The notes beneath the pieces are model-generated. The model did no database searches, was not told the origin of the DNA, and saw only the letters and a program-made list of their open reading frames with translations. Shown here piece by piece: positions 9,623 through 17,662 of a stretch of DNA of 38,569 nt. Every line of letters starts with the position of its first letter. Position 1 is the stretch's first letter. The DNA is taken from assembly GCA_900544885.1 (NCBI GenBank), contig UQWU01000014.1, positions 1 to 38,569 of the forward strand. Reading direction: 5' to 3'. This DNA comes from an uncultured Phascolarctobacterium sp. GTDB lineage: Bacteria > Bacillota > Negativicutes > Acidaminococcales > Acidaminococcaceae. The translations under genes were made by a program, and so were the position numbers.

Positions 9623-9651
9623 ATTGTAACACAGCAACAAAAACATGACAA
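9623..9651 (-). promoter_or_regulatory. Promoter of the AGCS symporter gene
   Basis: TTGTCA (9646-9651) and TACAAT (9623-9628) are separated by 17 bases on the minus strand, about 75 bases before the start codon. The remaining intergenic DNA (9652-9960) is AT-rich. It contains a 10-bp palindrome AGTATATACT at 9759-9768 but no gene I can support. Confidence 0.75.
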
Positions 9652-9960
9652 TACTTCATAAGATTGTATACACGTATATTTTAAATGTACACTATATCTT
9701 GTAAGCAATGAATCGCCCACGAATAGTATATCTCAATATGATTTTTATATAATTATACAGTATATACTATTATTTTAATATGTTGTTTGTTTAAGTACAT
9801 CAAAGGCATAGACCTTTTATAAATATTAATTTTTACTATACAATAACTAGAAAAACTTGCTTAAATAGCTGAAGCAGATAACAGATTATTACTTTTATGC
9901 ACATTATATTACTCCTAATTTCATAAGTTATACCTCTAACTATTTTCCTAAGTCTGAAAT

Positions 9961-10001
9961 AAAAATACCCTCCTTACCGGTTTGTCCAGTAAAGAGGGTA
10001 T
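9961..10001 (-). terminator. Terminator of the nfeD-floA-...-pgeF operon
   Basis: On the minus strand ATACCCTC and GGAGGGTAT flank an imperfect inner stem and are followed by TTTTT. It is about 95 bases beyond the pgeF stop codon. Confidence 0.85.
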
Positions 10002-10095
10002 ATATCACACTAGTTAAGCGTTTTTTAGTAGCTTTAGCAAACATTGTTTTTGCACAAGCTCATTTTTTAATGATACAAAACTAAGAACGTTGACA

Positions 10096-10905
10096 CTATT
10101 TCAACATCAGACAGACACCCATACGTCCAGTTACGCCATTTTCTGCACGATAACTGCAGAACAATTCGTGATTATCAGCTGTGCAGACCTCAGCACAAAC
10201 AATCTGCTCAGCAGGAACACCTGCATCACGTAAAACAGCCATATTATACCCCCATAAATCAAGCATATAATGACCTGACTTAGAAGCTATAGGAGTAAAA
10301 TATTCTTCGTAGCCTTCAGCCTTATCACGTACAAAATCATCCACCTCATAGCAGCAACTGCCGATGGACGGTCCGATGGCTGCCACAATATCCTGCGGCT
10401 GACTACCAAAAGCTTCCTGCATAGTGCGAACAGTTTTAGCAGCAATATCTGCTACCGTACCACGCCAACCTGCATGTGCCAGACCAATGACCTTTAAGCG
10501 ACGGTCAACTAACAGAACCGGTACACAGTCAGCAAAAAATAGTAATAGCGGTACTTGGGTAAGCTTCGTTACTAAAGCATCAGTATCGGCAATAGTATCG
10601 GCAAAATCAATAGCACCTGCACCGACAAGCTCTTCTGTAACCAACTGCACCTTAGACCCATGAACCTGTGCACAAGTCGTAAATCTCTCCGCCGGCACAC
10701 CGATAGCATCAGCAAATAGCTTTCTATTAGCACGCACCAGCTCCGGTACATCATGAACATGCAAAGCTAGATTCAAAGTATCCTCCACCAAGGCCGACTG
10801 TCCATGCAGACGGCAGCTGCAGGCATTTACCACACCTGCCTCACTTAATAAAGGAAAAGTACCGAACCAAATATTTTTCTTTTGTTCAAGTACAAAATTT
10901 TTCAT
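10096..10905 (-). CDS. pgeF: Purine nucleoside phosphorylase/laccase-domain protein (YfiH/YlmD/PgeF)
   Basis: This family (DUF152, multicopper polyphenol oxidoreductase) acts on purine nucleosides and, in E. coli, edits peptidoglycan precursors. The three zinc ligands appear in order in VHGSK, FADCVPVLLVD and LAHAGWRGTV. A CCYEV segment follows around residue 175. I chose the ATG at 10905, which overlaps the upstream stop codon as TAATG, over a GTG three codons earlier, giving 269 residues. It is the last gene of the floA operon. In Bacillus the homologue ylmD sits just before ylmE; here an AGCS symporter gene lies between them. Confidence 0.93.
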   Translation of the reverse strand: MKNFVLEQKKNIWFGTFPLLSEAGVVNACSCRLHGQSALVEDTLNLALHVHDVPELVRANRKLFADAIGVPAERFTTCAQVHGSKVQLVTEELVGAGAIDFADTIADTDALVTKLTQVPLLLFFADCVPVLLVDRRLKVIGLAHAGWRGTVADIAAKTVRTMQEAFGSQPQDIVAAIGPSIGSCCYEVDDFVRDKAEGYEEYFTPIASKSGHYMLDLWGYNMAVLRDAGVPAEQIVCAEVCTADNHELFCSYRAENGVTGRMGVCLMLK

Positions 10906-12617
10906 TAGCGGCACACTCCACAGCGTTTACAATTATCAAAGCACATCGGCGTAAACTTACCCTTATTACTGCGCTGTAATTCCTTTTGCAGATATTCTTT
11001 AGTCACACCCATATCAAGATGATCCCACGGCAGTGGTGCATCAATATCCAGCTCACGCTCGGCCAATTCGTCAGCATTCAGTTTATGACCACGCAACACA
11101 CTTTTCAGGTTCTGACCGCTAGTATGTGCTTCCAACAAATATTCACCCATACGACGATCACCACGAGCCAATACGGATTGAATAACAGTTTCCTTTAAGG
11201 ACTCGGTAATCAGCTTAATATGCTTACTCTTCTTTAAGCCGTCATTGAGCATTTTAAAACGTTGTTTTAAAGTACGTACATCACACAAAGAAGCCCATTG
11301 ATACGGCGTAAATGGTTTGGGCACAAAGCCATTGACGCTGATAACCAGCTCACCTTTATTGCCGATAGCATCCATTTTCTCACGGATACGTAAAATCATA
11401 TCTACAGTATCGACAATATCCTGAGTTTCCTCACCAGGCAGACCAATCATATAATACAGCTTAATATTACGCATACCTGCAACTGCAGCCATTTCAATCG
11501 CACTATAAATATGCTCTTCGGTAATACCTTTATTGATGGCAGCGCGCATACGCTCACTACCTGCCTCCGGTGCCACAGTCATAGTCCGTTGGCCGCTGCC
11601 TGCTAAAGCATGTGCCAAAGGCTGGGTCAGCATATCAGCACGCATGGAAGCTACGCTGAAAGGAATTTTATTTTCCACCAGATATTCTGTAAGCTCCTGC
11701 ATCTGCGGATGATCAGAAACAGCAGCACCCATCAGACCGACCTTTTTTGTACGCGACGGACGGTTAGCGATATCAACCAAGATATTTTCCAGCTTACGCG
11801 GACGCGGTTTACGGAAACAATATCCTGCCATGCAGAAACGACAATGACGTCCGCAGCCACGTGCTACTTCAACAATATACATATCCTCAAACTCGGTACC
11901 GCTAGTCACAATGGCAGAGGTATGGGGATAAGCATCAATATCACGTACCCATTGACGCTTGATAGTCGCCGGTGCATCATCTAACGGCTGTAATTTGCAG
12001 AAATTACCCTCTACATCATACTCAGGCTCGTAGAATTTAGGTACATAAACACCGTCAGTATTTTTCAACTGCTCTAAAGCAGTATGTTTATCATCAGCAG
12101 CATAAACAATATCTAAAATCTGCTGTACCACCTCTTCGCCCTCGCCGATAACGAACGCATCAGCAACGGCTGCTAAAGGTTCTGGATTAAAAGTAGCACA
12201 AGGACCGCCGATAATCACCAGTGGCTCTTTTTCGTTACGCTCTGCCGCACGCAGCTTAATATTACCTAAATCAAGCACTGTCAGCAAATTATCATAATCC
12301 ATCTCAAAGGACAGCATCACAAAAATAACCTTAAAATCGGCTAACGGACGACCTGTTTCAATACTTAGCAGAGAAGTCCTGCTTTTGATATGCTCCTGCA
12401 ACAGTTGCTTATCCGGCAAAAAAAATCTTTCACAGGCACTATCAGAACGTTGATTAATTATTTGATATAAAATATGCATACCTAAGTTAGACATACCTAA
12501 GTGATACACATTGGGGTAAACAAAGGCAATGGGCTGACGCAGTCCCGGAGGATAAACCTGCGCACCTGTTTCCTCTGCACGTGTTTCTTGTAAATAATTT
12601 TTAATTTTCCAAGACAA
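10905..12617 (-). CDS. B12-binding-domain radical SAM protein (TIGR03960-like)
   Basis: The 570-residue protein has an N-terminal cobalamin-binding-like region (AFVYPNVYHLGMSNLG near residue 32). It is followed by a radical SAM domain whose cluster motif CGRHCRFCMAGY (CxxxCxxC) is near residue 256. The C-terminus ends with an unusual cysteine cluster (CFDNCKRCGVC) that could hold a further metal centre. The family is widespread in Bacillota and usually sits with a DUF2344 protein and ribosomal/RNase genes. No such partner is present here. The substrate is unknown. The best start is TTG at 12617, with GGAG some 14 bases upstream, so the N-terminus is somewhat uncertain. It overlaps pgeF by one base. 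Confidence 0.88.
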   Translation of the reverse strand: MSWKIKNYLQETRAEETGAQVYPPGLRQPIAFVYPNVYHLGMSNLGMHILYQIINQRSDSACERFFLPDKQLLQEHIKSRTSLLSIETGRPLADFKVIFVMLSFEMDYDNLLTVLDLGNIKLRAAERNEKEPLVIIGGPCATFNPEPLAAVADAFVIGEGEEVVQQILDIVYAADDKHTALEQLKNTDGVYVPKFYEPEYDVEGNFCKLQPLDDAPATIKRQWVRDIDAYPHTSAIVTSGTEFEDMYIVEVARGCGRHCRFCMAGYCFRKPRPRKLENILVDIANRPSRTKKVGLMGAAVSDHPQMQELTEYLVENKIPFSVASMRADMLTQPLAHALAGSGQRTMTVAPEAGSERMRAAINKGITEEHIYSAIEMAAVAGMRNIKLYYMIGLPGEETQDIVDTVDMILRIREKMDAIGNKGELVISVNGFVPKPFTPYQWASLCDVRTLKQRFKMLNDGLKKSKHIKLITESLKETVIQSVLARGDRRMGEYLLEAHTSGQNLKSVLRGHKLNADELAERELDIDAPLPWDHLDMGVTKEYLQKELQRSNKGKFTPMCFDNCKRCGVCR

Positions 12618-12648
12618 AATTCTTTCTCATTCTCCTCTTTATGAACAC

Positions 12649-14127
12649 TTAATTTTTCTCTGCTAATTTCTTTTCAAACAAATCTATCACTGTTTTTAAT
12701 ACTTTTAAACGAGCATAATATTTATTATTACCTTCAACAATAGTCCAGGGAGCATAAGATGTATCGGTACGTACCAGCATTTCATTAACTGCATCCTCAT
12801 AAGCATCCCATTTTTCACGGTTACGCCAATCTTCATCAGTAATCTTCCATTGCTTCATCGGATCTCCCTGACGGTCATTAAAACGACGCAATTGCTCGTC
12901 CTTATCAATCTGCAGCCAGAATTTAGCAATAGCAATACCATGCTCTGCCCACTGCATCTCCATATCCTTGATTTCGTCATAAGAACGTTGCCATTCATAA
13001 GGCTTAGCAAAGCCCTCTACACGTTCTACCATGACACGTCCATACCAGGAACGGTCAAAGATAGAGATAGTACCAGGGTCAGGCAGATTCATCCAAAAGC
13101 GCCATTGATAATGGAATTGCTTATCTACCAAATTCGGTGCAGCAATAGGATGTACTCTAAAGCCTAAAGGATCTAAAGCCGCCGTCAGTCTACGGATAGC
13201 ACCACCCTTACCTGCAGCATCCCAACCCTCAAAGCAGATAACAGTAGCAATTTGCTTCTTAAACATTTCAATCTGCAGCTGACGCAAACGTTTCTGATAT
13301 TTATCCAGCTTTTCTTTATATTCAGCCTTGGACATTTCCTGAGAAGCATTAACCTGACTTAAAACATCATATTGAGCATTATTATGCACAGATTCTACAG
13401 GTTCCTCTTTAGGTGCTGCTACGGCAGTTTCAATACTGTCAACAATAGAAGTGATAATTTCGATTTCTGCACTACGACGATCATCAGCCGCGATTAAATG
13501 CCAAGGAGCATTGGATTTATCAGTAGCCTCCAGCATTTTTTCATAACGGTTCAAGAATTTATTATACTCTTTGCTGTCATCAAGAGCAGGATTGATTTCT
13601 CTCCAGGCACGGCCTAAAGTTTTAGCATTCTTTTCCAGATTTTCTTTCTGCTGTTTCGGAGATAAGTGCAAGAAATATTTCAGAATGATGTAGTTATCAT
13701 CGGTCAACATTTTTTCAAACCGATTAATATGTTCAAAAGACAAATCTGCACAATCAGCACCTTTTAAATCGCCATCGGCAGTTTCATAAGCATTTTTCAA
13801 ATAGTACCAACTACGGTGATATACCGCAATATTACCTAAAGCAGGTAAATGCTGCCAAAAGAAAGCGAAAAACGGTTGCTTATAATCCTTTTTTACCATA
13901 TGGACGCTAGAATAAACATTAAAACCACGGGCATCCATTTCCTGCATCATCGTATTAATGATGGAACTGCGACGTGCACCGCGCCAGCCCTCAAAAATAA
14001 TAATTACAGGCTTTTTCGCATCTCTTGACAATCTTTGAGCACGACCTAAACGTTCGCCTAAATCATCCATGATTTTGTTGAAATCTTCTTTTGAAACCTT
14101 TTTACTCAAATCTAAATTTTCCAGCAT
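12649..14127 (-). CDS. pap: Polyphosphate:AMP phosphotransferase (two-domain PPK2)
   Basis: The 492-residue enzyme consists of two PPK2-type P-loop domains in tandem, the layout of polyphosphate:AMP phosphotransferase, which makes ADP from AMP and polyphosphate. The C-terminal domain has an intact Walker A (FEGWDAAGKGG, residues 299-309) and lid/Walker B region (FDRSWYGRVMVERVEGF, about 355-371). The N-terminal domain keeps FEGWRGARRSS (45-55) but has lost the P-loop lysine. I place the start at the ATG at 14127, with GGAG 10 bases upstream, rather than at an upstream TTG. It lies 29 bases after the unknown membrane-protein gene and 31 before the radical SAM gene. Confidence 0.94.
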   Translation of the reverse strand: MLENLDLSKKVSKEDFNKIMDDLGERLGRAQRLSRDAKKPVIIIFEGWRGARRSSIINTMMQEMDARGFNVYSSVHMVKKDYKQPFFAFFWQHLPALGNIAVYHRSWYYLKNAYETADGDLKGADCADLSFEHINRFEKMLTDDNYIILKYFLHLSPKQQKENLEKNAKTLGRAWREINPALDDSKEYNKFLNRYEKMLEATDKSNAPWHLIAADDRRSAEIEIITSIVDSIETAVAAPKEEPVESVHNNAQYDVLSQVNASQEMSKAEYKEKLDKYQKRLRQLQIEMFKKQIATVICFEGWDAAGKGGAIRRLTAALDPLGFRVHPIAAPNLVDKQFHYQWRFWMNLPDPGTISIFDRSWYGRVMVERVEGFAKPYEWQRSYDEIKDMEMQWAEHGIAIAKFWLQIDKDEQLRRFNDRQGDPMKQWKITDEDWRNREKWDAYEDAVNEMLVRTDTSYAPWTIVEGNNKYYARLKVLKTVIDLFEKKLAEKN

Positions 14128-14156
14128 TGTAAAACATCTCCATCCCAAATCCGGAT

Positions 14157-14792
14157 TTATAGATTTTCTTCCATACCATAAGGTTTTAAGCTACGTGGCT
14201 TGTCAAGCACCTGAGCCATGATAAACCCCTGCACCAAGGCCGCACGCTTTAATTTCACCTTCGGCTTCGGCTGTTGCTGCTGCATGGGTTGTACAGTAAA
14301 CTTATCCACAGCAGTAATTGTTGACGGCTGATAATTATTATAGCCACGGAATTTATTCTCCTGATAAATATTACCCTTATCATGAACAACAGGAACTTCC
14401 TTGACAGTGGACTTACCTTGGGACGGTGGCACACTGTCATGATAAATCCTGCCTTTTGTTTCATGAACCGGCTCATCATCACGGTGAATACGTTGCTTTG
14501 CACTTTGAGGCTTACTTTCATCATAAACCTTGTCAGCCTGCTGTGCCAGCTTCTCCTGCTCATGTTTACGCAGAGCACGATTAAATTTTTCTGCCGGATT
14601 CTCGCGCTGATACGGCTTGATGCTACCTTCCTGTTCAGTAGTACCATAATCAGGCAGAGTGGTTTCTCCAGGCGTTTCAGGAATTTTTTCCGGCGTTCTT
14701 CTTTTCTTACCGCCCAAAAGCACCTCTAAAACACCTTTACACAACATCCCCAAAATAATTGTGGGTATCAATACGTCAAATAAATCACTCAT
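14157..14792 (-). CDS. Unknown membrane-anchored protein of the floA operon
   Basis: I do not recognise a family with confidence. The 211 residues start with one hydrophobic helix (about 7-27, VLIPTIILGMLCKGVLEVLL), followed by KKRR, so the rest probably faces the cytoplasm. Residues 35-180 are charged, Gln/Pro-rich and low in hydrophobics, probably disordered, with repeated short elements of the type VHxxKGxIYxxx (three versions: VHETKGRIYHD, VVHDKGNIYQE and a weaker one). The last 30 residues look folded and conserved in style (AALVQGFIMAQVLDKPRSLK). The gene is 14 bases after floA and 29 before pap, so a role near flotillin-like membrane domains is possible but is inference only. Confidence 0.8.
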   Translation of the reverse strand: MSDLFDVLIPTIILGMLCKGVLEVLLGGKKRRTPEKIPETPGETTLPDYGTTEQEGSIKPYQRENPAEKFNRALRKHEQEKLAQQADKVYDESKPQSAKQRIHRDDEPVHETKGRIYHDSVPPSQGKSTVKEVPVVHDKGNIYQENKFRGYNNYQPSTITAVDKFTVQPMQQQQPKPKVKLKRAALVQGFIMAQVLDKPRSLKPYGMEENL

Positions 14793-14806
14793 AATAGTGA
14801 CCTCGT

Positions 14807-15814
14807 TTATTTACCTACAGGCTTATCGTTACCATCTGCATCTTCTGCTTCGGCAATATTACGACGCATTTGGGTATCAGCCTGAATATTATTCAGACGA
14901 TAATAATCCATAACACCAAGACGACCGCTTTCTAAAGCTGCTGCCATAGCTGTAGGAACTTTTGCTTGCGCTTCTACAACTTTCGCCTGCATTTCTTGCG
15001 TATAAGCCTTCATTTCCTGTTCCTTAGCTACAGCCATTGCACGACGCTCTTCTGCACGTGCCTGTGCAATGCGTTTATCAGCCTCTGCTTGGTCTGTCAT
15101 CAAAGCAGCACCAATGTTACGACCTACATCAACGTCCGCAATATCAATGGAGAGGATTTCAAAAGCAGTACCTGCATCCAAACCTTTATCTAAAACAGTT
15201 TTAGAAATGAAATCAGGATTTTCTAATACCTTGCTATGATCATCACTGGAGCCTACATTAGTAACAATACCTTCACCGACACGGGCAATAATGGTTGCTT
15301 CACCGGCACCACCTACCAGACGGTCAATATTAGCACGTACTGTAACACGTGCTTTAACCTTCAGCTCGATACCGTCTTTGGCTACTGCACTAACAACAGG
15401 AGTTTCAATAACCTCAGGGTTAACACTCATTTGTACAGCTTCCAATACATTACGACCGGCTAAGTCGATAGCACAGCCACGTTCAAAACTCAATTCGATT
15501 TGGGCACGATGAGCAGCAATCAAAGCATCAATAACGCGGTCAACATTACCGCCTGCCAGATAATGCGCTTCTAATTGATTAACATTAACATCCAAACCTG
15601 CCTTATTAGCCTTAATCAACGGCAGAACGATTTGAGATGCAGGCACACGGCGCAGACGCATACCGATTAAGGTGAAAATACCGACATTAACACCTGCGGC
15701 AATGGCACTAATCCACAAGCCCAAAGGTACAAAGTTAAAAAATACGGCAATTAAGGCAATAACAATGATGAACATAAACCCACTGCCAAACACAAAATTA
15801 AACAACAAATCCAT
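14807..15814 (-). CDS. floA: Flotillin-like protein FloA
   Basis: The 335-residue length and sequence match FloA (YqfA), which organises functional membrane microdomains. An N-terminal hydrophobic hairpin segment covers about residues 5-45, ending with GMRLRRVPAS. An SPFH-type domain follows (LIKANKAGLDVNVNQLEAHY, then VRANIDRLVGGAGEATIIAR). An Ala/Glu-rich coiled region covers about 225-310 (AEADKRIAQARAEERRAMAV). The ATG follows AAAGGAG. It is 4 bases downstream of the NfeD-like gene; nfeD-floA pairing is standard for flotillins and supports both calls. Confidence 0.97.
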   Translation of the reverse strand: MDLLFNFVFGSGFMFIIVIALIAVFFNFVPLGLWISAIAAGVNVGIFTLIGMRLRRVPASQIVLPLIKANKAGLDVNVNQLEAHYLAGGNVDRVIDALIAAHRAQIELSFERGCAIDLAGRNVLEAVQMSVNPEVIETPVVSAVAKDGIELKVKARVTVRANIDRLVGGAGEATIIARVGEGIVTNVGSSDDHSKVLENPDFISKTVLDKGLDAGTAFEILSIDIADVDVGRNIGAALMTDQAEADKRIAQARAEERRAMAVAKEQEMKAYTQEMQAKVVEAQAKVPTAMAAALESGRLGVMDYYRLNNIQADTQMRRNIAEAEDADGNDKPVGK

Positions 15815-15818
15815 ACGT

Positions 15819-16292
15819 TTACTCCTTTACTTCTTCAACAAAAATTTTACTTCCTTCTACTTTAATTACCTGTACAGCAGTTCCCTTGTCGATATACTCT
15901 CCCAAGCTGCTGACATCAAAACGCTTTCTGCCTATCTGCACCGTTCCTGCAGGACGCAGAGGTGTTAAGACAGTACCGCATTGCCCACACAAAGCAGTTA
16001 AATCATCACTACCTGTATAGCCGGTGCTGTTACTCTGCTTCTCCCACAGCACGAACGGGTTCCACTTGCTTTCCCGAGGCAGATACAACCAGAGAAACAA
16101 AACACCTAAAGCCAGGATAATATACATACCTGCAACTGCCAGCATGGACACTACACCGCCTCCCATCAGGCAGTACAAGCCCACTGTCAGGCAAAATAAG
16201 CCAGAAATACCAAAAATTCCGAAGCCGGGAATTATAACTTCGATTATCAGCAAAATAATTCCGCTAAGCAATAACCAAGCCTCTAGAGGCAT
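15819..16292 (-). CDS. NfeD-like membrane protein (short form)
   Basis: The 157-residue protein has three to four hydrophobic helices in the first 95 residues (starting LLLSGIILLIIEVIIPGFGI) and a C-terminal soluble OB-like domain. That domain (about 100-155) ends in a GTAVQVIKVEGSKIFVEEV strand set, the NfeD domain. The protease domain of long NfeD proteins is absent. Short NfeD proteins partner flotillins at the membrane. The ATG follows AAGGAGG, and a TATAAT box lies at 16322-16327 with a weak -35, so this is probably the first gene of the floA operon. Confidence 0.93.
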   Translation of the reverse strand: MPLEAWLLLSGIILLIIEVIIPGFGIFGISGLFCLTVGLYCLMGGGVVSMLAVAGMYIILALGVLFLWLYLPRESKWNPFVLWEKQSNSTGYTGSDDLTALCGQCGTVLTPLRPAGTVQIGRKRFDVSSLGEYIDKGTAVQVIKVEGSKIFVEEVKE

Positions 16293-16453
16293 AGCCCAAC
16301 CTCCTTTATTTATTTTCTTTCATTATACCATTGAAAAGCGTTAAAGGAAAAATTATTATTTTGTGAACAAAAAAAGATGCTATTATGCAACGTTTATTAC
16401 AAACATATGGGCACAACAACATCTTCCTGCATAAATTTTGTTCAAAATACAGA

Positions 16454-16485
16454 ATAACCGTGCCAGATTGCTCTAACACGGTTAT
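16454..16485 (-). terminator. Probable terminator of rpsU-yqeY
   Basis: On the minus strand ATAACCGTG pairs with CACGGTTAT 14 bases apart. The T tract after it is weak (TCTGTATTTT). It begins 6 bases past the yqeY stop codon. Confidence 0.55.
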
Positions 16486-16490
16486 CGTAA

Positions 16491-16940
16491 TTATTTGAGT
16501 AATTCACGAACGATAGCGTTAATACGTTTACCATCTGCACGGCCTTTTGTTTTGGCCATAACAGCCGGCATTACTTTGCCCATATCTTTCATGGTAGTAG
16601 CGCCGACAGCGGCAACAACTTCAGCTACGATGGCTTTCAGTTCGTCATCACTGAGTGCTTCCGGAAGATATTTCTTTAAAATAGCAATTTCTTCCTCAGC
16701 TTGTGCAACCAATTCGTCACGACCTGCTTTTTTAAATTCTTCAACAGAATCTTGACGCATTTTGACCTCTTTCATCAATACAGACAGAACTTCTTCATCA
16801 GTAAGCTCTTTCTTGTCATTGATTTCAACATTTTTAATATTAGCGCGAACCATGCGGATAACAGCTAAACGCAGTTTACCTGCTTCTCTGTCTTTCATGG
16901 CTTGCTTCATATCTGCAGTCAATTGGTCTTTTATAGACAT
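16491..16940 (-). CDS. yqeY: GatB/YqeY-domain protein
   Basis: The 149-residue protein is a stand-alone YqeY, similar to the tail domain of the amidotransferase subunit GatB. Recognisable parts are the N-terminal helix IKDQLTADMKQAMKDRE, AVIRMVRANIKNVEI, the acidic AEEEIAILKKYLP segment, and the C-terminal MKDMGKVMPAVMAKTKGRAD. Its role is probably tRNA-related but not settled. The ATG at 16940 has GGAGG 8 bases upstream; an earlier in-frame TTG would overlap that site. It follows rpsU closely, the common rpsU-yqeY arrangement of Bacillota. Confidence 0.95.
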   Translation of the reverse strand: MSIKDQLTADMKQAMKDREAGKLRLAVIRMVRANIKNVEINDKKELTDEEVLSVLMKEVKMRQDSVEEFKKAGRDELVAQAEEEIAILKKYLPEALSDDELKAIVAEVVAAVGATTMKDMGKVMPAVMAKTKGRADGKRINAIVRELLK

Positions 16941-16955
16941 ACAGCCCGCCTCCAA

Positions 16956-17132
16956 TTATCTGGTTTTACGTTTTCTGGCTGCTTCGGATTTTTTCTTACG
17001 GGCAACGCTCGGTTTTTCATAATGTTCGCGTTTTCTTACCTCAGAAAGAATGCCTGCCTTTTGGGTTGCTCTTTTAAATCTGCGCAGTGCGCTGTCTAAA
17101 GTTTCGTTTTTGCCAACTTTAATTTCTGCCAT
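16956..17132 (-). CDS. rpsU: 30S ribosomal protein S21
   Basis: The 58-residue protein is bS21, a basic component of the small ribosomal subunit near the mRNA exit of the platform. It begins MAEIKVGKNETLDSALRRFK and ends in a Lys/Arg-rich tail (KKKSEAARKRKTR). The true start is the ATG at 17130-17132 behind GGAGGGAG; the open frame extends 22 codons upstream without a ribosome binding site. It leads a two-gene unit with yqeY and has a consensus promoter. Confidence 0.97.
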   Translation of the reverse strand: MAEIKVGKNETLDSALRRFKRATQKAGILSEVRKREHYEKPSVARKKKSEAARKRKTR

Positions 17133-17218
17133 CTGTTCTCCCTCCCTCCACACACTTAGGGAAGTGTATCTGCAAATTAAGTTTTTCTGTGTAACCACAT
17201 AAAAACACTTACTAAAAT

Positions 17219-17247
17219 ATTATACAAGAAAACACAAGCCTTGTCAA
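17219..17247 (-). promoter_or_regulatory. Consensus promoter of rpsU-yqeY
   Basis: Perfect TTGACA (17242-17247) and TATAAT (17219-17224) boxes with a 17-base spacer lie on the minus strand, starting right after the stop codon of the HIT gene. This predicts strong constitutive expression. Confidence 0.92.
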
Positions 17248-17251
17248 TATT

Positions 17252-17590
17252 TTAGCACGGCGGCCAGCCTAATACTTTACCGCCAATTACGTGAATATGC
17301 AGATGCTTAACAGTCTGTCCGCCTTCGTCACCAGTGTTGATAACAACGCGGAAACCCTTCTCGGCAATACCGGTTTTTTCAGCAATCATTTTTACTTTTC
17401 CCAACATATATGCAACAAGTTCGGGATCAGCAGTAGTGATGTTATCAGTATGCTCTTTCGGCAGCAACAGTACATGCACCGGTGCAGCTGGAGCAATATC
17501 ACGCATAGCCAGCATTTTATCGTCTTCGTAAACCTTATCGCACGGAATTTCACCCTTGATAATTCTGCAGAAAATGCAATCTTCAGCCAT
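17252..17590 (-). CDS. HIT-family nucleotide-binding protein (HinT-like)
   Basis: The 112-residue protein has the HIT fold signature: an N-terminal DCIFCRIIKGEIPCDKVYED, the central VLLLPKEHTDN, and the catalytic triad KHLHIHVIGG near residues 98-107 (HxHxH). HinT-type enzymes hydrolyse nucleoside phosphoramidates such as AMP-lysine. The ATG follows GGAGGGAG. It sits 72 bases after mtaB and may be cotranscribed with it. No terminator was seen between it and the rpsU promoter. Confidence 0.95.
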   Translation of the reverse strand: MAEDCIFCRIIKGEIPCDKVYEDDKMLAMRDIAPAAPVHVLLLPKEHTDNITTADPELVAYMLGKVKMIAEKTGIAEKGFRVVINTGDEGGQTVKHLHIHVIGGKVLGWPPC

Positions 17591-17662
17591 TTTCTCCCTC
17601 CTCTCATATCGTTAATAAGTATTACATTCTATGCTTATGAAAATTATCCTGCTAATTATTTA

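Noticed and set aside
9759..9768. Palindrome AGTATATACT as an operator for the symporter gene
   Set aside because: It lies over 100 bases upstream of the promoter in very AT-rich DNA where such palindromes occur by chance.
14255..14647. A 130-codon minus-strand frame inside the unknown floA-operon gene
   Set aside because: It overlaps another frame with a better start and operon spacing, and its translation looks random.
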